From Marinilabiliaceae bacterium JC017 (GTDB taxonomy: Bacteria; Bacteroidota; Bacteroidia; Bacteroidales; Marinilabiliaceae): 45,983 nucleotides of DNA. A program made the translations under genes and the position numbers. Each line of letters starts with the position of its first letter. Positions within the stretch are counted from its first letter, which is position 1. Positions 35,431-44,490 of the stretch are shown one piece after another. The stretch lies in the NCBI GenBank assembly GCA_004296775.1, contig RHGE01000049.1, positions 1 through 45,983 of the forward strand, given 5' to 3'. A model generated the notes under the pieces. That model was not told the origin of the DNA. It ran no database searches and saw only the letters and a program-made list of their open reading frames with translations.

Positions 35431-37665
35431 CTATTTAGCACCGGGCACCAGGTTCTCCAGCCAGTATTTTTCCATGGTGCGTCTCAAGTGTAACGACGTA
35501 TTCTCACGTTCATAAATGCTATGAGAACGCATGGGGTACGACATCAAACTGAACAACTTGTTATGCTTGACTAATGCATCAATCAACATTTCACAACTCT
35601 GGTAATGCACATTGTCATCCCCGGTACCATGAATCAACATCAGGTTACCTTTCAGGTTGGCCGCATGTGTGATGGGTGAACCATCCCGGTAGCCTTTCTG
35701 ATTTTGCGAGGGTAAACCCATGAAGCGTTCCTGGTACACGGTATCATACAACCGCTGATCGGAAACTGCCGCCACAGCAATACCTGTTTTATACAGATCC
35801 GGGTAACGGAACATACAGTTCAGGGTCATGGAACCACCACCACTCCATCCCCAGATGCCCACGCGATCCGGATCGATGAAAGTGTATGTTTCCATAATTT
35901 TTTTCGCGGCTGCAGCCTGGTCATTGGTGGCCAACACACCCACCTGTCCGTAGATACATTTACGCCAGTCCCGGCCACGCGGCACATTAGTTCCCCGATT
36001 ATCGACACAGGCCACTATGTAGCCTTGCTGCGACATGTATTGTTGCCACAGGTCACTCCCTTTCCACTTATCCTGCACTTCAGACATAAACGGTTCGCCA
36101 TAAACATAAAATATAACCGGATATTTCTTTTCCGGATTGAAGTCAGCCGGTTTGATCATCCATGCATCCAACACCGTTTCCCCGATATCCACACGAATAA
36201 ACTCTTTGGTCTTTAATCCAAAACTATCGTATTGCGCCTTGGCAGCTTTATTATCTTCAAACACCTGCACCGTTTTGTGACCGGGTAAAGTCACTAAAGA
36301 TGTCACAGTAGGTGTGGAAGAATTATTAAAGCGATGAATGGCATATTTAGCAGTTGGTGAAATCTGGTAGTTATTGTGCCCGGCCAGTTCTTTAGGCGTA
36401 ATGCGCTCGGCCTCCCCTTTTCCATCCAGGCGACTGCGGTAAAGATTTTTTCTAAAAAATTCATTGGGAGAAGCAGTGTAATAAACGTAGCCGCCCTTTT
36501 CATCGATGCACTGAATCTGAACAACATCAAACTTACCCTTGGTGATGGGCTTGATACTCTTCCCATCGCGGCTCACCATGTAAAGATGACGGTAACCGTT
36601 GCGCTCACTGGTCCAGGTAAAGTACTTATCTTTCTTCAGCCATTGAATATTATCATGAATATCTACCCAGGCATCTTCTTTCTCGGTTAAGATATTGATA
36701 AACGCCATTGTTTCGGCATTGGCCACCCACACCTTGTTGGTATTCTGCAAACGGTTCATCTGTTGAATCATCAACTCATTACTGTTTGGAATAAAATCCA
36801 TGCGGGGAATGTAATGGTTGCGGGGATCACCCGGCAAGTCCACCCATTTTGTTTCTCCACCATTGGCATTAACCACACCCACTTTAACAGCTGAGTTGGT
36901 AGTTCCTGCTTTGGGATAAGGGAAAGGAATCACTTTGGAATAGAGTGAATCCACATTATTAATCATGTAGAAAGTACCGGTTCCTTTAGTGTCCGACTGC
37001 CAATAGGCAATTTTTGTACCATCCGGACTCCAGCGAAAGCCGTCGCGGCAATCAAACTCCTCTTCATACACCCAGTCAAATGTACCGTTGATGATATTAT
37101 CCCCGCCGTCTGTGGTTAAAGCGGTAATCTTCCCGGTGGCCAGCTCCTCCACATACACATTCTGATGGCTCACATAAGCCACCCGGTCTCCCTGGGGCGA
37201 AAATTTGGCAAACATAAGACTCGACTCAGCCAATCCTTTTCCCAGCTTCTGCAAAGTTTTTGTATTCCGGTCAAACACCCAGTAATCACCCCGGGTATGA
37301 TACCGCCACACTCGCCGCGTATTGGTAAATATCAACACCCGACGGTCATCTTGCGACCATCGATAATCGCTAACCTGAATGGCCGCCTGTCCCTTTAAGG
37401 GCTTCAAGTCGTCCGACGCCACCATCACCGACCTTTTCCCGGTTTTGGCATCGTAACGAACAATGTCCCGACCATTGGTATGGTCATTCCTTTCAAGAGC
37501 CGAATAACTTTTTCCGTCCTCCAGCCACCTAACCGGTCCAAAATATTTGATACGCAAAATATCGTTCCGGTAAATGTTTTCAAGTGTAAACTCCGATGCT
37601 GCGGATTGAGCCACCGCCATACCCGCCGTCATGCATAAGAGTAGAAGTAAACTATATATTCTCAT
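35431..37665 (-). CDS. Dipeptidyl peptidase IV-like S9 serine peptidase
   Basis: This is a 744-residue exported peptidase that should remove N-terminal dipeptides, typically after proline. A signal peptide (MRIYSLLLLLCMTAGMAVAQS) precedes a beta-propeller (about 40-485). The DWVYEEE motif at 197-203 supplies the glutamates that bind the free N-terminus. The alpha/beta hydrolase domain has nucleophile S608 in GWGWSGGGSM, the aspartate in HGTGDDNVH (683/684) and H715 in MRSHSIYER. All catalytic residues are present. It is monocistronic with its own terminator; peptide scavenging is the likely role. Confidence 0.95.
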   Translation of the reverse strand: MRIYSLLLLLCMTAGMAVAQSAASEFTLENIYRNDILRIKYFGPVRWLEDGKSYSALERNDHTNGRDIVRYDAKTGKRSVMVASDDLKPLKGQAAIQVSDYRWSQDDRRVLIFTNTRRVWRYHTRGDYWVFDRNTKTLQKLGKGLAESSLMFAKFSPQGDRVAYVSHQNVYVEELATGKITALTTDGGDNIINGTFDWVYEEEFDCRDGFRWSPDGTKIAYWQSDTKGTGTFYMINNVDSLYSKVIPFPYPKAGTTNSAVKVGVVNANGGETKWVDLPGDPRNHYIPRMDFIPNSNELMIQQMNRLQNTNKVWVANAETMAFINILTEKEDAWVDIHDNIQWLKKDKYFTWTSERNGYRHLYMVSRDGKSIKPITKGKFDVVQIQCIDEKGGYVYYTASPNEFFRKNLYRSRLDGKGEAERITPKELAGHNNYQISPTAKYAIHRFNNSSTPTVTSLVTLPGHKTVQVFEDNKAAKAQYDSFGLKTKEFIRVDIGETVLDAWMIKPADFNPEKKYPVIFYVYGEPFMSEVQDKWKGSDLWQQYMSQQGYIVACVDNRGTNVPRGRDWRKCIYGQVGVLATNDQAAAAKKIMETYTFIDPDRVGIWGWSGGGSMTLNCMFRYPDLYKTGIAVAAVSDQRLYDTVYQERFMGLPSQNQKGYRDGSPITHAANLKGNLMLIHGTGDDNVHYQSCEMLIDALVKHNKLFSLMSYPMRSHSIYERENTSLHLRRTMEKYWLENLVPGAK

Positions 37666-37705
37666 TCCTAATGAATTTGAGTTAATTAAGCATTATTAAA
37701 ATAAG

Positions 37706-37758
37706 AGATCGTTAGATTTTAGATAATAGACCATAGACTGATATATATCTGGTTCATT
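37706..37758 (+). repeat. Dispersed AGATCGTTAGATTTTAGA repeat, copy 3
   Basis: This shares the 24-base core with 5394 and 29833, and about 50 bases in all with the 5394 copy. It lies 40 bases upstream of the DPP-IV start codon. Between here and 38073 I see nothing else. Confidence 0.8.
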
Positions 37759-38073
37759 TGTATAACCATAACAACATGAGTAATAAAATAATTACAACAG
37801 GATTTTAACATGAAATCCCATAGCCCTTCTTAAAAAATACATCACATCAGAATAAACTAAATAAAGCTATCCCCTGTGACCAATCAAAAGTACAGCATTG
37901 AAAGGAAACAGGCATTGATAAAAATCATTAGTGAAAGAAAGGATTTTATAACAGTTTATTAGCAGGGCTTCCCATTCCCCATAAAAAGAACAAACAAACC
38001 TTATTTTTACTGCTCCCGAGAAAGAAAAAATCCTTCGGGCAGTAGCCGAATCTTATGTTTTAGTTTTCTTTTC

Positions 38074-38206
38074 CTTTCAATAAGTAATCTAGCCCTTTCA
38101 ATCGCAAATCTAACAGCGTCACGGGGCAAAATTGACCTTTCAATTGGTAATATTAACCTTTCAATAAGTAATCTGCCCCCTCCCCCCGGTAATCTGAAAG
38201 CTTTCC
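38074..38206. repeat. 21-bp tandem array C
   Basis: Units start with CTTTCAA at 38074, 38095, 38137 and 38158, with degraded units at 38116 and 38179. A second anchor, (A/G)GTAATCT-like, recurs at 38082, 38103, 38145, 38166 and 38187, all in 21-bp register. A minus-strand ORF of 68 codons reads heptad-like LLIER/LPIER repeats, but it has no supporting signals and is not called. The array is in the divergent gap between the DPP-IV and TonB-receptor genes; 38207-38910 otherwise holds one hairpin. Confidence 0.85.
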
Positions 38207-38456
38207 TAAGCACTTTATTATTTCCTTTTCTTATTATTTATTTCCAATCAGTATTGTCCAAAATATATTAGACGCTTAGGCAGCAACTTTTACTAACATG
38301 TTGTTCAAATTGGATGGAAACATATAGAAAGACTAGAGGTCAGAAGTTAGAGGGGGAAATAAATAGAAATATATGGAAACAGATTGAAATAGACCACACT
38401 TACCAATGTCAATCTCGAACAATAATCAGCATTAAGTAACATCCCTCGAAGAGGCT

Positions 38457-38481
38457 TTTTTTCAGGATTCTCCTGAAAAAA
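38457..38481. terminator. Short bidirectional hairpin
   Basis: TTTTTTCAGGA and TCCTGAAAAAA pair around a 3-base loop. It looks like a bidirectional terminator but no gene ends nearby, so its role is unclear. Confidence 0.45.
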
Positions 38482-38910
38482 CATAGGTGTCTTATCTGTA
38501 ATATTCGTGTTCTTTTTGGCAGAATATTTTTGGTGAGCAGTAAATCATCTTGATACTTTTTACTTTTCTGGCTTGTCCAGGTTAGGATTAACCAATGTAC
38601 TCAAACCGCACTCTCGATGCATCAGGAGTACTTTTTTATTCACTCTTCGTGTAATTCTATTAGAGTTCATGATTTACACATTGCTTCAATTCAACAACGA
38701 CAAAATGAACAAACAAAATACGTCGCCACCCACAATAAATAACTACTTTACTTGTTTTCATCCGCCGCAGAAATAATACATTAATCCCCCTACAGCAAAA
38801 TAGAGGATTAACAGGCAGTAGCAGAGAACCGAGTACATCTTGATTGATTTAATTTTAATTGATATTTTACTTATAATTGCACTCCATCTTATCTTTTTGT
38901 TAAATTTTTT

Positions 38911-41265
38911 ATGAAAATATTCTTAACAGTAATTCTAATTCACCTGTACTTAATCACACAGGCTTCAGATTATCAAGTTTATGGCAGGCTAAAAGATGCT
39001 GCCACCAATCAACCGATAGAATTTGCCACCATTGCTGTTCGAGCTTTTGAAAGCGATCAGTTGGTATCCTCACTCATCACAGACTCAAAAGGCGATTTTC
39101 ATTTTGCCATAAAGCCGGGCCGTTACAAATTAGAAATTAGATGCCTGGGCTATAATGAAGTCATTCAAATTGTGAACATTGAAAATAGGGACATTTACCT
39201 AAATACCATTAGCATGAAGGTAGATACCAAGGAATTGAATGAAGTCAACATTACGGCATCTCATGTAATAGAAAAACATGATAGGGAGATACACACATTA
39301 ACCAAACAGTTTAAAGAAGGCGCAAATACAGTAAATGATTTATTAACCAAAATGCGCGGCATCAACGTTGACCCGTTAGATAATTCAATAAGTGTTAACA
39401 ATGACAACAATGTGCTCCTATTAGTAGATGGTATTGAAAAAGACCAGCAGTATATAAAAAAAATATCCCAGGAACGGATTATTCGCATAGAAGTGATTAG
39501 CAATCCAACCGGAAAATATCTAACCAAGGGCTATTCGTCGGTCATTAATATTATCCTGAAAAAAGATTTTTGTGGCTACGAATTATATATGGAAAACAAA
39601 GGCCTTTACTCGTTAGACCAATCCAATGGAGATGATTTTTTGTTTAAAAACAGAGCGAACGTAAATTACACATACACCTATAAGAAATTCAATATTTACG
39701 GCTCATATACCAACGCTAAAACCAACACCAATTTATTAACCACTAACAATAAATGGCTGGAAAAAAATGGTCTGATAAAGGAATCTCAGGATGGTAAGCC
39801 TAATTTACTAAAGGATGGACTATCAAATAACATTCTGCTTGGTACCGATATTTTTATATACGCCAGGCATAGCCTTAGTTTGGAAGCAAATATAATCAAC
39901 TCTCCCTTCGACCAAAACAAGACAAATAAAACATATCATAACACAATAATGAAAAATGACGCGCTCCAAGAGTCATTTATTTCGCATTTAAATTTGAACC
40001 AATCAACCAATGCCATATACTCCCTTTTAGCCTATAGATTTAACATATCAGAAAGGAGTAAATTGGAATTCGACTATGGATATAATCATATAAAAAATGA
40101 GGTACTCAATTCATATTACGAAAACAATGAAAATGACATTGACCAGAATACTGAAATACATCAAAACACGTCAAAAGCAGAACTAAACTACAAACATGCA
40201 TTTGACAAAAATCATGCATTAGATGTCGGTTTTAGAAACACATTCAGAGACACGGAAAACAGGTATCTTTTCCCCACAGGGACAACCGAGGATAAAGACA
40301 TTAAAGATCTTAGAAATACATTATATACTCACTTCAGCTATACACCGAAAAATAAAATAAAAACAAAAGTGGGTGTAGCCATTGAGCAAAACACCCTAAA
40401 ACTTAGCAACACAACCCATAACTATTACTCCTTGCAACCATTCCTGAATGTGTATTATAAATGGTCGAAAAATTTAAACATAACTCTTAAACTAAACTCA
40501 AACAGCAGCTACCCTTATGCAGAACAAGTAAATCCTTTTGAAATTACAATTGACAGAATAACTACCCAAATAGGAAACCAGGCGTTATCCTTCGCTACAA
40601 ATTATAACACCTCCATCGATATAAAACTGATTAAAAATAAAATCAGCATAGAGCCTTTCTATAATATATCAGAAGATTTCATTTCGAAAACCGGCTCCAT
40701 TACAAATAACAAATTCCAATACACCTACTCAAACCTTGATCGATACGAATCAATGGGCATCAACCTAAGCACAAGGCTGACAATTATTCCGAAAAAAATG
40801 TTTTTTAACTTCACCGGATCATTGTATTCAGACAATACCAGTTTTAATGGCCACAGGAATCAAATAACCGATTTCAACATTAACAGCAACATAATGTACC
40901 TATCTCCCAGGCACAAAACGTTGTATGCTCTGATTCTAAAACGAATGAACTCTAAACAAATACAGCCATATGGCTATTACAATAACAACAATGATTATTT
41001 AGGATTCATTTTAAAACAACCTTTTCTTAAAAAGAAAATGGCACTAACCATGCTTTATATTTTACCGGTTTCAGCAGGGTTAAATTATTCCATGGATGAA
41101 CAATTTGAAAATGGCTCATTTTCCCAAAATACACAAACCAATGTCAGTATGCTTAAAAATCTTTTTATGCTAAAACTTTCATTTTCTTTAAACAAAGGAA
41201 ATAAAGTAAATACCATTAAGAAGAAGGATTTTAAAGACAAAAAGCCGTCAAAAGGATTTTTTTAG
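38911..41265 (+). CDS. TonB-dependent receptor, OMP_b-brl_3 type
   Basis: This is a 784-residue outer-membrane receptor. A signal peptide (MKIFLTVILIHLYLITQAS) is followed by a carboxypeptidase-regulatory-like domain (about 22-108; VYGRLKDAATNQPIEFATI, GRYKLEIRCLGY). A plug (about 110-220; NDLLTKMRGINVD, VLLLVDGIEKD, IEVISNPTGKY) and a long barrel of the PF14905 kind follow. It has no SusD partner, so it is a stand-alone importer or surface sensor. The gene is more A/T-rich than most neighbours, as are the next two genes, which hints at shared acquisition. The SUMF1-domain gene lies 249 bases downstream. Confidence 0.92.
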   Translation: MKIFLTVILIHLYLITQASDYQVYGRLKDAATNQPIEFATIAVRAFESDQLVSSLITDSKGDFHFAIKPGRYKLEIRCLGYNEVIQIVNIENRDIYLNTISMKVDTKELNEVNITASHVIEKHDREIHTLTKQFKEGANTVNDLLTKMRGINVDPLDNSISVNNDNNVLLLVDGIEKDQQYIKKISQERIIRIEVISNPTGKYLTKGYSSVINIILKKDFCGYELYMENKGLYSLDQSNGDDFLFKNRANVNYTYTYKKFNIYGSYTNAKTNTNLLTTNNKWLEKNGLIKESQDGKPNLLKDGLSNNILLGTDIFIYARHSLSLEANIINSPFDQNKTNKTYHNTIMKNDALQESFISHLNLNQSTNAIYSLLAYRFNISERSKLEFDYGYNHIKNEVLNSYYENNENDIDQNTEIHQNTSKAELNYKHAFDKNHALDVGFRNTFRDTENRYLFPTGTTEDKDIKDLRNTLYTHFSYTPKNKIKTKVGVAIEQNTLKLSNTTHNYYSLQPFLNVYYKWSKNLNITLKLNSNSSYPYAEQVNPFEITIDRITTQIGNQALSFATNYNTSIDIKLIKNKISIEPFYNISEDFISKTGSITNNKFQYTYSNLDRYESMGINLSTRLTIIPKKMFFNFTGSLYSDNTSFNGHRNQITDFNINSNIMYLSPRHKTLYALILKRMNSKQIQPYGYYNNNNDYLGFILKQPFLKKKMALTMLYILPVSAGLNYSMDEQFENGSFSQNTQTNVSMLKNLFMLKLSFSLNKGNKVNTIKKKDFKDKKPSKGFF

Positions 41266-41514
41266 ATAGACAAAAAATAGATCAACAGGTCTAATCAAAC
41301 AACTACTTGTTAGTATAATAACGAGCCGACACTTTTTGCACTTTCGCCGCCATAAAAAACAAAACACATAATCTCATAATTACAATACTAAACCGATCAG
41401 GCAAATTCGATTTACACACTGACTAATCATCAATGGTTGAATTTTCTTGGATATTTAATCTCATCAATGGATCAACACCTATAACAATCAAGAAACATAA
41501 TTAACCCACAGAAA

Positions 41515-42317
41515 ATGAAAAAACAACTCTATTTCATTGCTCTTTTTATGATGAGTTCAATGCCATTTTCCCAAACTCGAATGAACCCTCAGGCTCAATA
41601 AAAATTGCTACCAACTTATACATGGATGAATCAGAAATTAAAATAGCTGCTTACAGAGAATATGAATGCTGGACAGAACGGATTTTTGGGTCTGATTCAA
41701 AAGAATATAAACATATCTTACCAGACTCAACCATTCTCCCGGACAGTATTTATTTAAATAGTAGGTACCAAGACTATCCATTGGTAGGAATCACTTACGA
41801 ACAAGCTATTAACTTTTGTAAATGGAGAAGTGACCGGGTTTATGAGAAAATGCTTATTAATTCAAAAAACATTGAATTAAATAAAGATCAAAATACAACC
41901 AACTACTTCAGCATAGAAAATGTGAAATCAGGAAAGTATAAAATCACAAAGAGTACGAAACTGAAAGATACTCCTGTTCCTGTTTATTGCTTACCAACCG
42001 TGAATGAATGGGTATTTGCAGCATATGCCGGTATGAACAAGACACTTTATCCATTTGGCATAAAACCAAGGAAAATACTTAACAAGACCGAAAGGGAAAA
42101 AGTAAGTGTCTCAGAAAATGAAATTTCCAAACCTAATAAATGTGGTTTAAAAAATATGATTGGGAATGTATCAGAAATGACCATTGAAAAAGGAAAATGC
42201 AAGGGTGGAAACTATTTATTAATGGTTTCTGATTGCAAACCTGAGACAAACCATAAATATACAAAACCAGAACCTTGGTTAGGATTTAGATGTATCTGTG
42301 AATTTCAAGACAATTAA
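41515..42317 (+). pseudogene. SUMF1/GldK-like domain protein with a frameshift after the signal peptide
   Basis: A signal peptide (MKKQLYFIALFMMSSMPFSQ) starts at the ATG at 41515 and its frame stops after 28 codons. The adjacent frame, open through 42317, carries a SUMF1-type domain: SGSIKIATNLYMDESEI, YPLVGITYEQAINFCKWRS, LPTVNEWVFAAYAG, GLKNMIGNVSEM, and GFRCICEF at the end. Adding one A in the CCCAAAC tract near 41571-41576 joins them as SQNSNEPSGSIKI. The formylglycine-generating cysteine pattern is absent, so it resembles the non-catalytic GldJ/GldK-like members rather than a sulfatase maturase. It may be a pseudogene, a sequencing error or a recoded gene; an internal start at 41622 would lack export. 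Confidence 0.8.
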
Positions 42318-42440
42318 ACATTGACCAACCCACTCTAACAATACATTATAAAAGAACAGTTAATGCACCTGTTACCTGAATAATGGAACTTACTTATTGT
42401 TTATAGAAATCATTTTAATATCACAAAATCATATAAAGCT

Positions 42441-42448
42441 TATCTTTG
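42441..42448 (+). promoter_or_regulatory. -7 promoter element of the small membrane protein gene
   Basis: TATCTTTG is a full TAnnTTTG match, 67 bases before the ATG at 42516. Confidence 0.5.
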
Positions 42449-42515
42449 CACCGCAAGCAATAATTACATATTGCATTAAAATATCTAATTAAACAAAATT
42501 ACTGAATTCAAAATC

Positions 42516-42788
42516 ATGACCGAAGAAGTAAAAACAAAAAAAGAACAGATTACTGCGGTACTAAAAAACTCAATTGCCTATGGGGTATTATTTATCGCTG
42601 CAGGCATATTTTTTTATTTCCTTTTCAAGAACATGGAAGAGACGGGTAGCGGTAGAAGAATAAATATAATATTTGCCCTTCTATATGAAACAACCGGAAA
42701 ACTAGGAACATTAATCATACTTGATAGCTTAGGTTTATTGATGCTGATTTCCGGAATCCGAAAAATCTTAAAGATTAAAAAACAATAA
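42516..42788 (+). CDS. Small two-helix membrane protein, unknown
   Basis: This is a 90-residue protein with a charged start (MTEEVKTKKEQ), two hydrophobic helices (about 20-38 and 63-80) and a basic end (KILKIKKQ). I recognise no family. A good -7 box upstream and a perfect terminator 22 bases downstream support a real, separately transcribed gene. Confidence 0.75.
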   Translation: MTEEVKTKKEQITAVLKNSIAYGVLFIAAGIFFYFLFKNMEETGSGRRINIIFALLYETTGKLGTLIILDSLGLLMLISGIRKILKIKKQ

Positions 42789-42809
42789 CTACTATCAATT
42801 GAACTGGCA

Positions 42810-42842
42810 ACCGCCAGGCCAATAGCCTGGCGGTATACTTTT
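42810..42842 (+). terminator. Rho-independent terminator
   Basis: ACCGCCAGGC, a 5-base loop (CAATA) and GCCTGGCGGT form a perfect 10-bp GC-rich stem followed by ATACTTTTA. It ends the 42516 transcript. Confidence 0.9.
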
Positions 42843-43030
42843 ATCACCGTAATACCCCCAGATTTCAATCCTGTTATAACCAACAAAACCATTAAAAGCT
42901 GATAGGATTGGATACCATACCCATGGTGAGACCAGATAACAATAATTCATTAACTTCATCCCTTAATCGGAAATCATTATTACAACTATACAATCCATTA
43001 TACGGATAGCTCCCCCATTTTTCCTCCAAA

Positions 43031-43951
43031 TTATTTTCGATTCCGAAATTGATTAGGTGTTAGTCCGGTATTTTTCTTAAAAAACTTTGTAAAGTTAGTA
43101 ACTTCACTAAACCCTATTTCTTGTGCAATTTCAGTTATACTTCTTCCAACCTGATGCAAAAGAGCCTTGGCAAACAATATTCGATAATCAATTAATACCT
43201 GTTGGGCACTTTTCCCGGTTGCCTTTTTTACACATTCACTAAGATAAATCGGGCTAATATTTAGCCTTGAAGCATAATCGCCAATAGACAAAAAAACGCC
43301 ACTATGGGTAGAAATTAACTGCTCAAATTTAGAAGTAATTAATTCAAATCTGTTATTCGAAATACTTACAACTTCATTTTGCACCTCTTGTTTTATCATA
43401 TACAATAAAATTTGCAGGTACGATTGCAATATTTGGATACTACACCCTTTAGGGTATTTCGCTTCCTCATACATTGCCTCAACAATCCGCGAAAACGCCC
43501 TCATTTGCTCAGTTGACAACTGATACGCGGGCATAGTATGAAGTTTAAAAAATGGAAAATCATTCTGTATTTCATAGGATTGACGAGCAGGATTTAAAAA
43601 AGACGGCTTAAAGAATATGGTATACACTTCATCATGTTTTAATGAATTTACTTTCTGAAGAACAGATCCATAATCCATAGAAAACACTTGATATGGAGAC
43701 ACTAATTCCAAAGCATTGGTGGTGCCTGAATAGGTTATTCCTCCAATGTTAACATTGGTAGATTCACGAATCACCAGGGTTATTTCAAAAAAATTTCGTT
43801 TATGCGGAATTTGGTATTTTTTAAATAGTGCATCTGAACCAGGTTCCTTATAAAAATCGCTAAACCTTTCCATATAAAATCCGGAATCTAAAAATGGTAA
43901 ACGCTTCAACTCTTCCGGCAAATAATCATGAATCCATTCAAACACCCGCAT
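43031..43951 (-). CDS. AraC-family transcriptional regulator
   Basis: This is a 306-residue cytoplasmic regulator. The N-terminal ~190 residues form a ligand-binding domain (FFEITLVIRESTNVNIGGITYSG, HDEVYTIFFKPSFL). The C-terminal ~100 residues are the AraC DNA-binding domain (LSIGDYASRLNISPIYLSECVKKATGKS and SITEIAQEIGFSEVTNFTKFFKKNTGLTPNQFRNRK). It is divergent from the SMR exporter gene, with a 21-bp-spaced direct repeat between them that is a likely binding site. It probably controls the exporter. Confidence 0.93.
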   Translation of the reverse strand: MRVFEWIHDYLPEELKRLPFLDSGFYMERFSDFYKEPGSDALFKKYQIPHKRNFFEITLVIRESTNVNIGGITYSGTTNALELVSPYQVFSMDYGSVLQKVNSLKHDEVYTIFFKPSFLNPARQSYEIQNDFPFFKLHTMPAYQLSTEQMRAFSRIVEAMYEEAKYPKGCSIQILQSYLQILLYMIKQEVQNEVVSISNNRFELITSKFEQLISTHSGVFLSIGDYASRLNISPIYLSECVKKATGKSAQQVLIDYRILFAKALLHQVGRSITEIAQEIGFSEVTNFTKFFKKNTGLTPNQFRNRK

Positions 43952-43976
43952 TACTGTTAATTTTATTACAAATAAA

Positions 43977-44012
43977 ACCTAAATACAAACCATTTTCACC
44001 TAAATACAAACC
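43977..44012 (+). promoter_or_regulatory. Direct-repeat operator, probable AraC-protein site
   Basis: ACCTAAATACAAACC occurs at 43977-43991 and again, identical, at 43998-44012, a start-to-start distance of 21 bp. The second copy ends 23 bases before the exporter -7 box and so covers the -33 region. Two half-sites on one helix face at this spacing is the arrangement known for AraC itself. Confidence 0.75.
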
Positions 44013-44035
44013 CCTAATATATGTTTTTCAGTAGT

Positions 44036-44043
44036 TATTTTTG
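44036..44043 (+). promoter_or_regulatory. -7 promoter element of the SMR exporter gene
   Basis: TATTTTTG is a full TAnnTTTG match, 129 bases before the ATG. No -33 box is visible, which fits activator dependence. I saw no guanidine riboswitch in the leader. Confidence 0.5.
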
Positions 44044-44172
44044 CATCCTCAAAAAACATCAACTTAATACGAAGCCAAATATCGTCAGTTAAACTGAAGG
44101 ATAACGCAGTTACTTTATTCCTTTTACAGATATAAAAACAGAAAAGGAAATCAATATTAAAAAGAAATAGAT

Positions 44173-44490
44173 ATGAATTGGATTTATTTAGTACTGGCCG
44201 GCATTTTCGAAATTGGCTGGCCCCTTGGATTGAAAATGTCTCAAACAGCTTCCCATAAATTCATGTGGATTGTTATTGCAGTAACCTTTATGGCATTAAG
44301 CGGCTTATTACTTTGGAATGCCCAAAAAACAATACCTATAGGAACAGCATACGCCGTATGGACAGGCATTGGAGCGATAGGTACATTTATTGTTGGAATA
44401 ATTTATTTTGGCGATTCGGCAAGTATCTGGAGAATGTTATCGGTATTGCTGATCGTAATTGGCCTGGTTGGTTTGAAATTAGCTCATTAA
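44173..44490 (+). CDS. SMR-family exporter, Gdx/SugE type
   Basis: This is a 105-residue inner-membrane protein with four helices, the standard SMR length. The essential glutamate is E13 in LAGIFEIGWPLGLKMSQ; GTAYAVWTGIGAIGTFIVGIIYFGD and the end VIGLVGLKLAH match the Gdx/SugE branch. Members export guanidinium or quaternary ammonium compounds in exchange for protons, as dual-topology dimers. Which applies here cannot be settled by sequence alone. It is divergent from the AraC regulator. Confidence 0.93.
   Translation: MNWIYLVLAGIFEIGWPLGLKMSQTASHKFMWIVIAVTFMALSGLLLWNAQKTIPIGTAYAVWTGIGAIGTFIVGIIYFGDSASIWRMLSVLLIVIGLVGLKLAH

Noticed and set aside
38007-38213. 68-codon minus-strand LLIER-repeat ORF over array C
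   Set aside because: There are no start or export signals; the 21-bp DNA period explains the heptads. I kept the idea only as an alternative in the array C finding.
41515-42317. SUMF1-domain gene as the formylglycine-generating enzyme for the sulfatase
   Set aside because: The catalytic cysteine pattern before GFRC is missing and the gene is frameshifted.
43952-44172. Guanidine riboswitch before the SMR exporter
   Set aside because: The leader lacks the GC-rich conserved core of known guanidine classes; only a direct repeat and promoter are visible.
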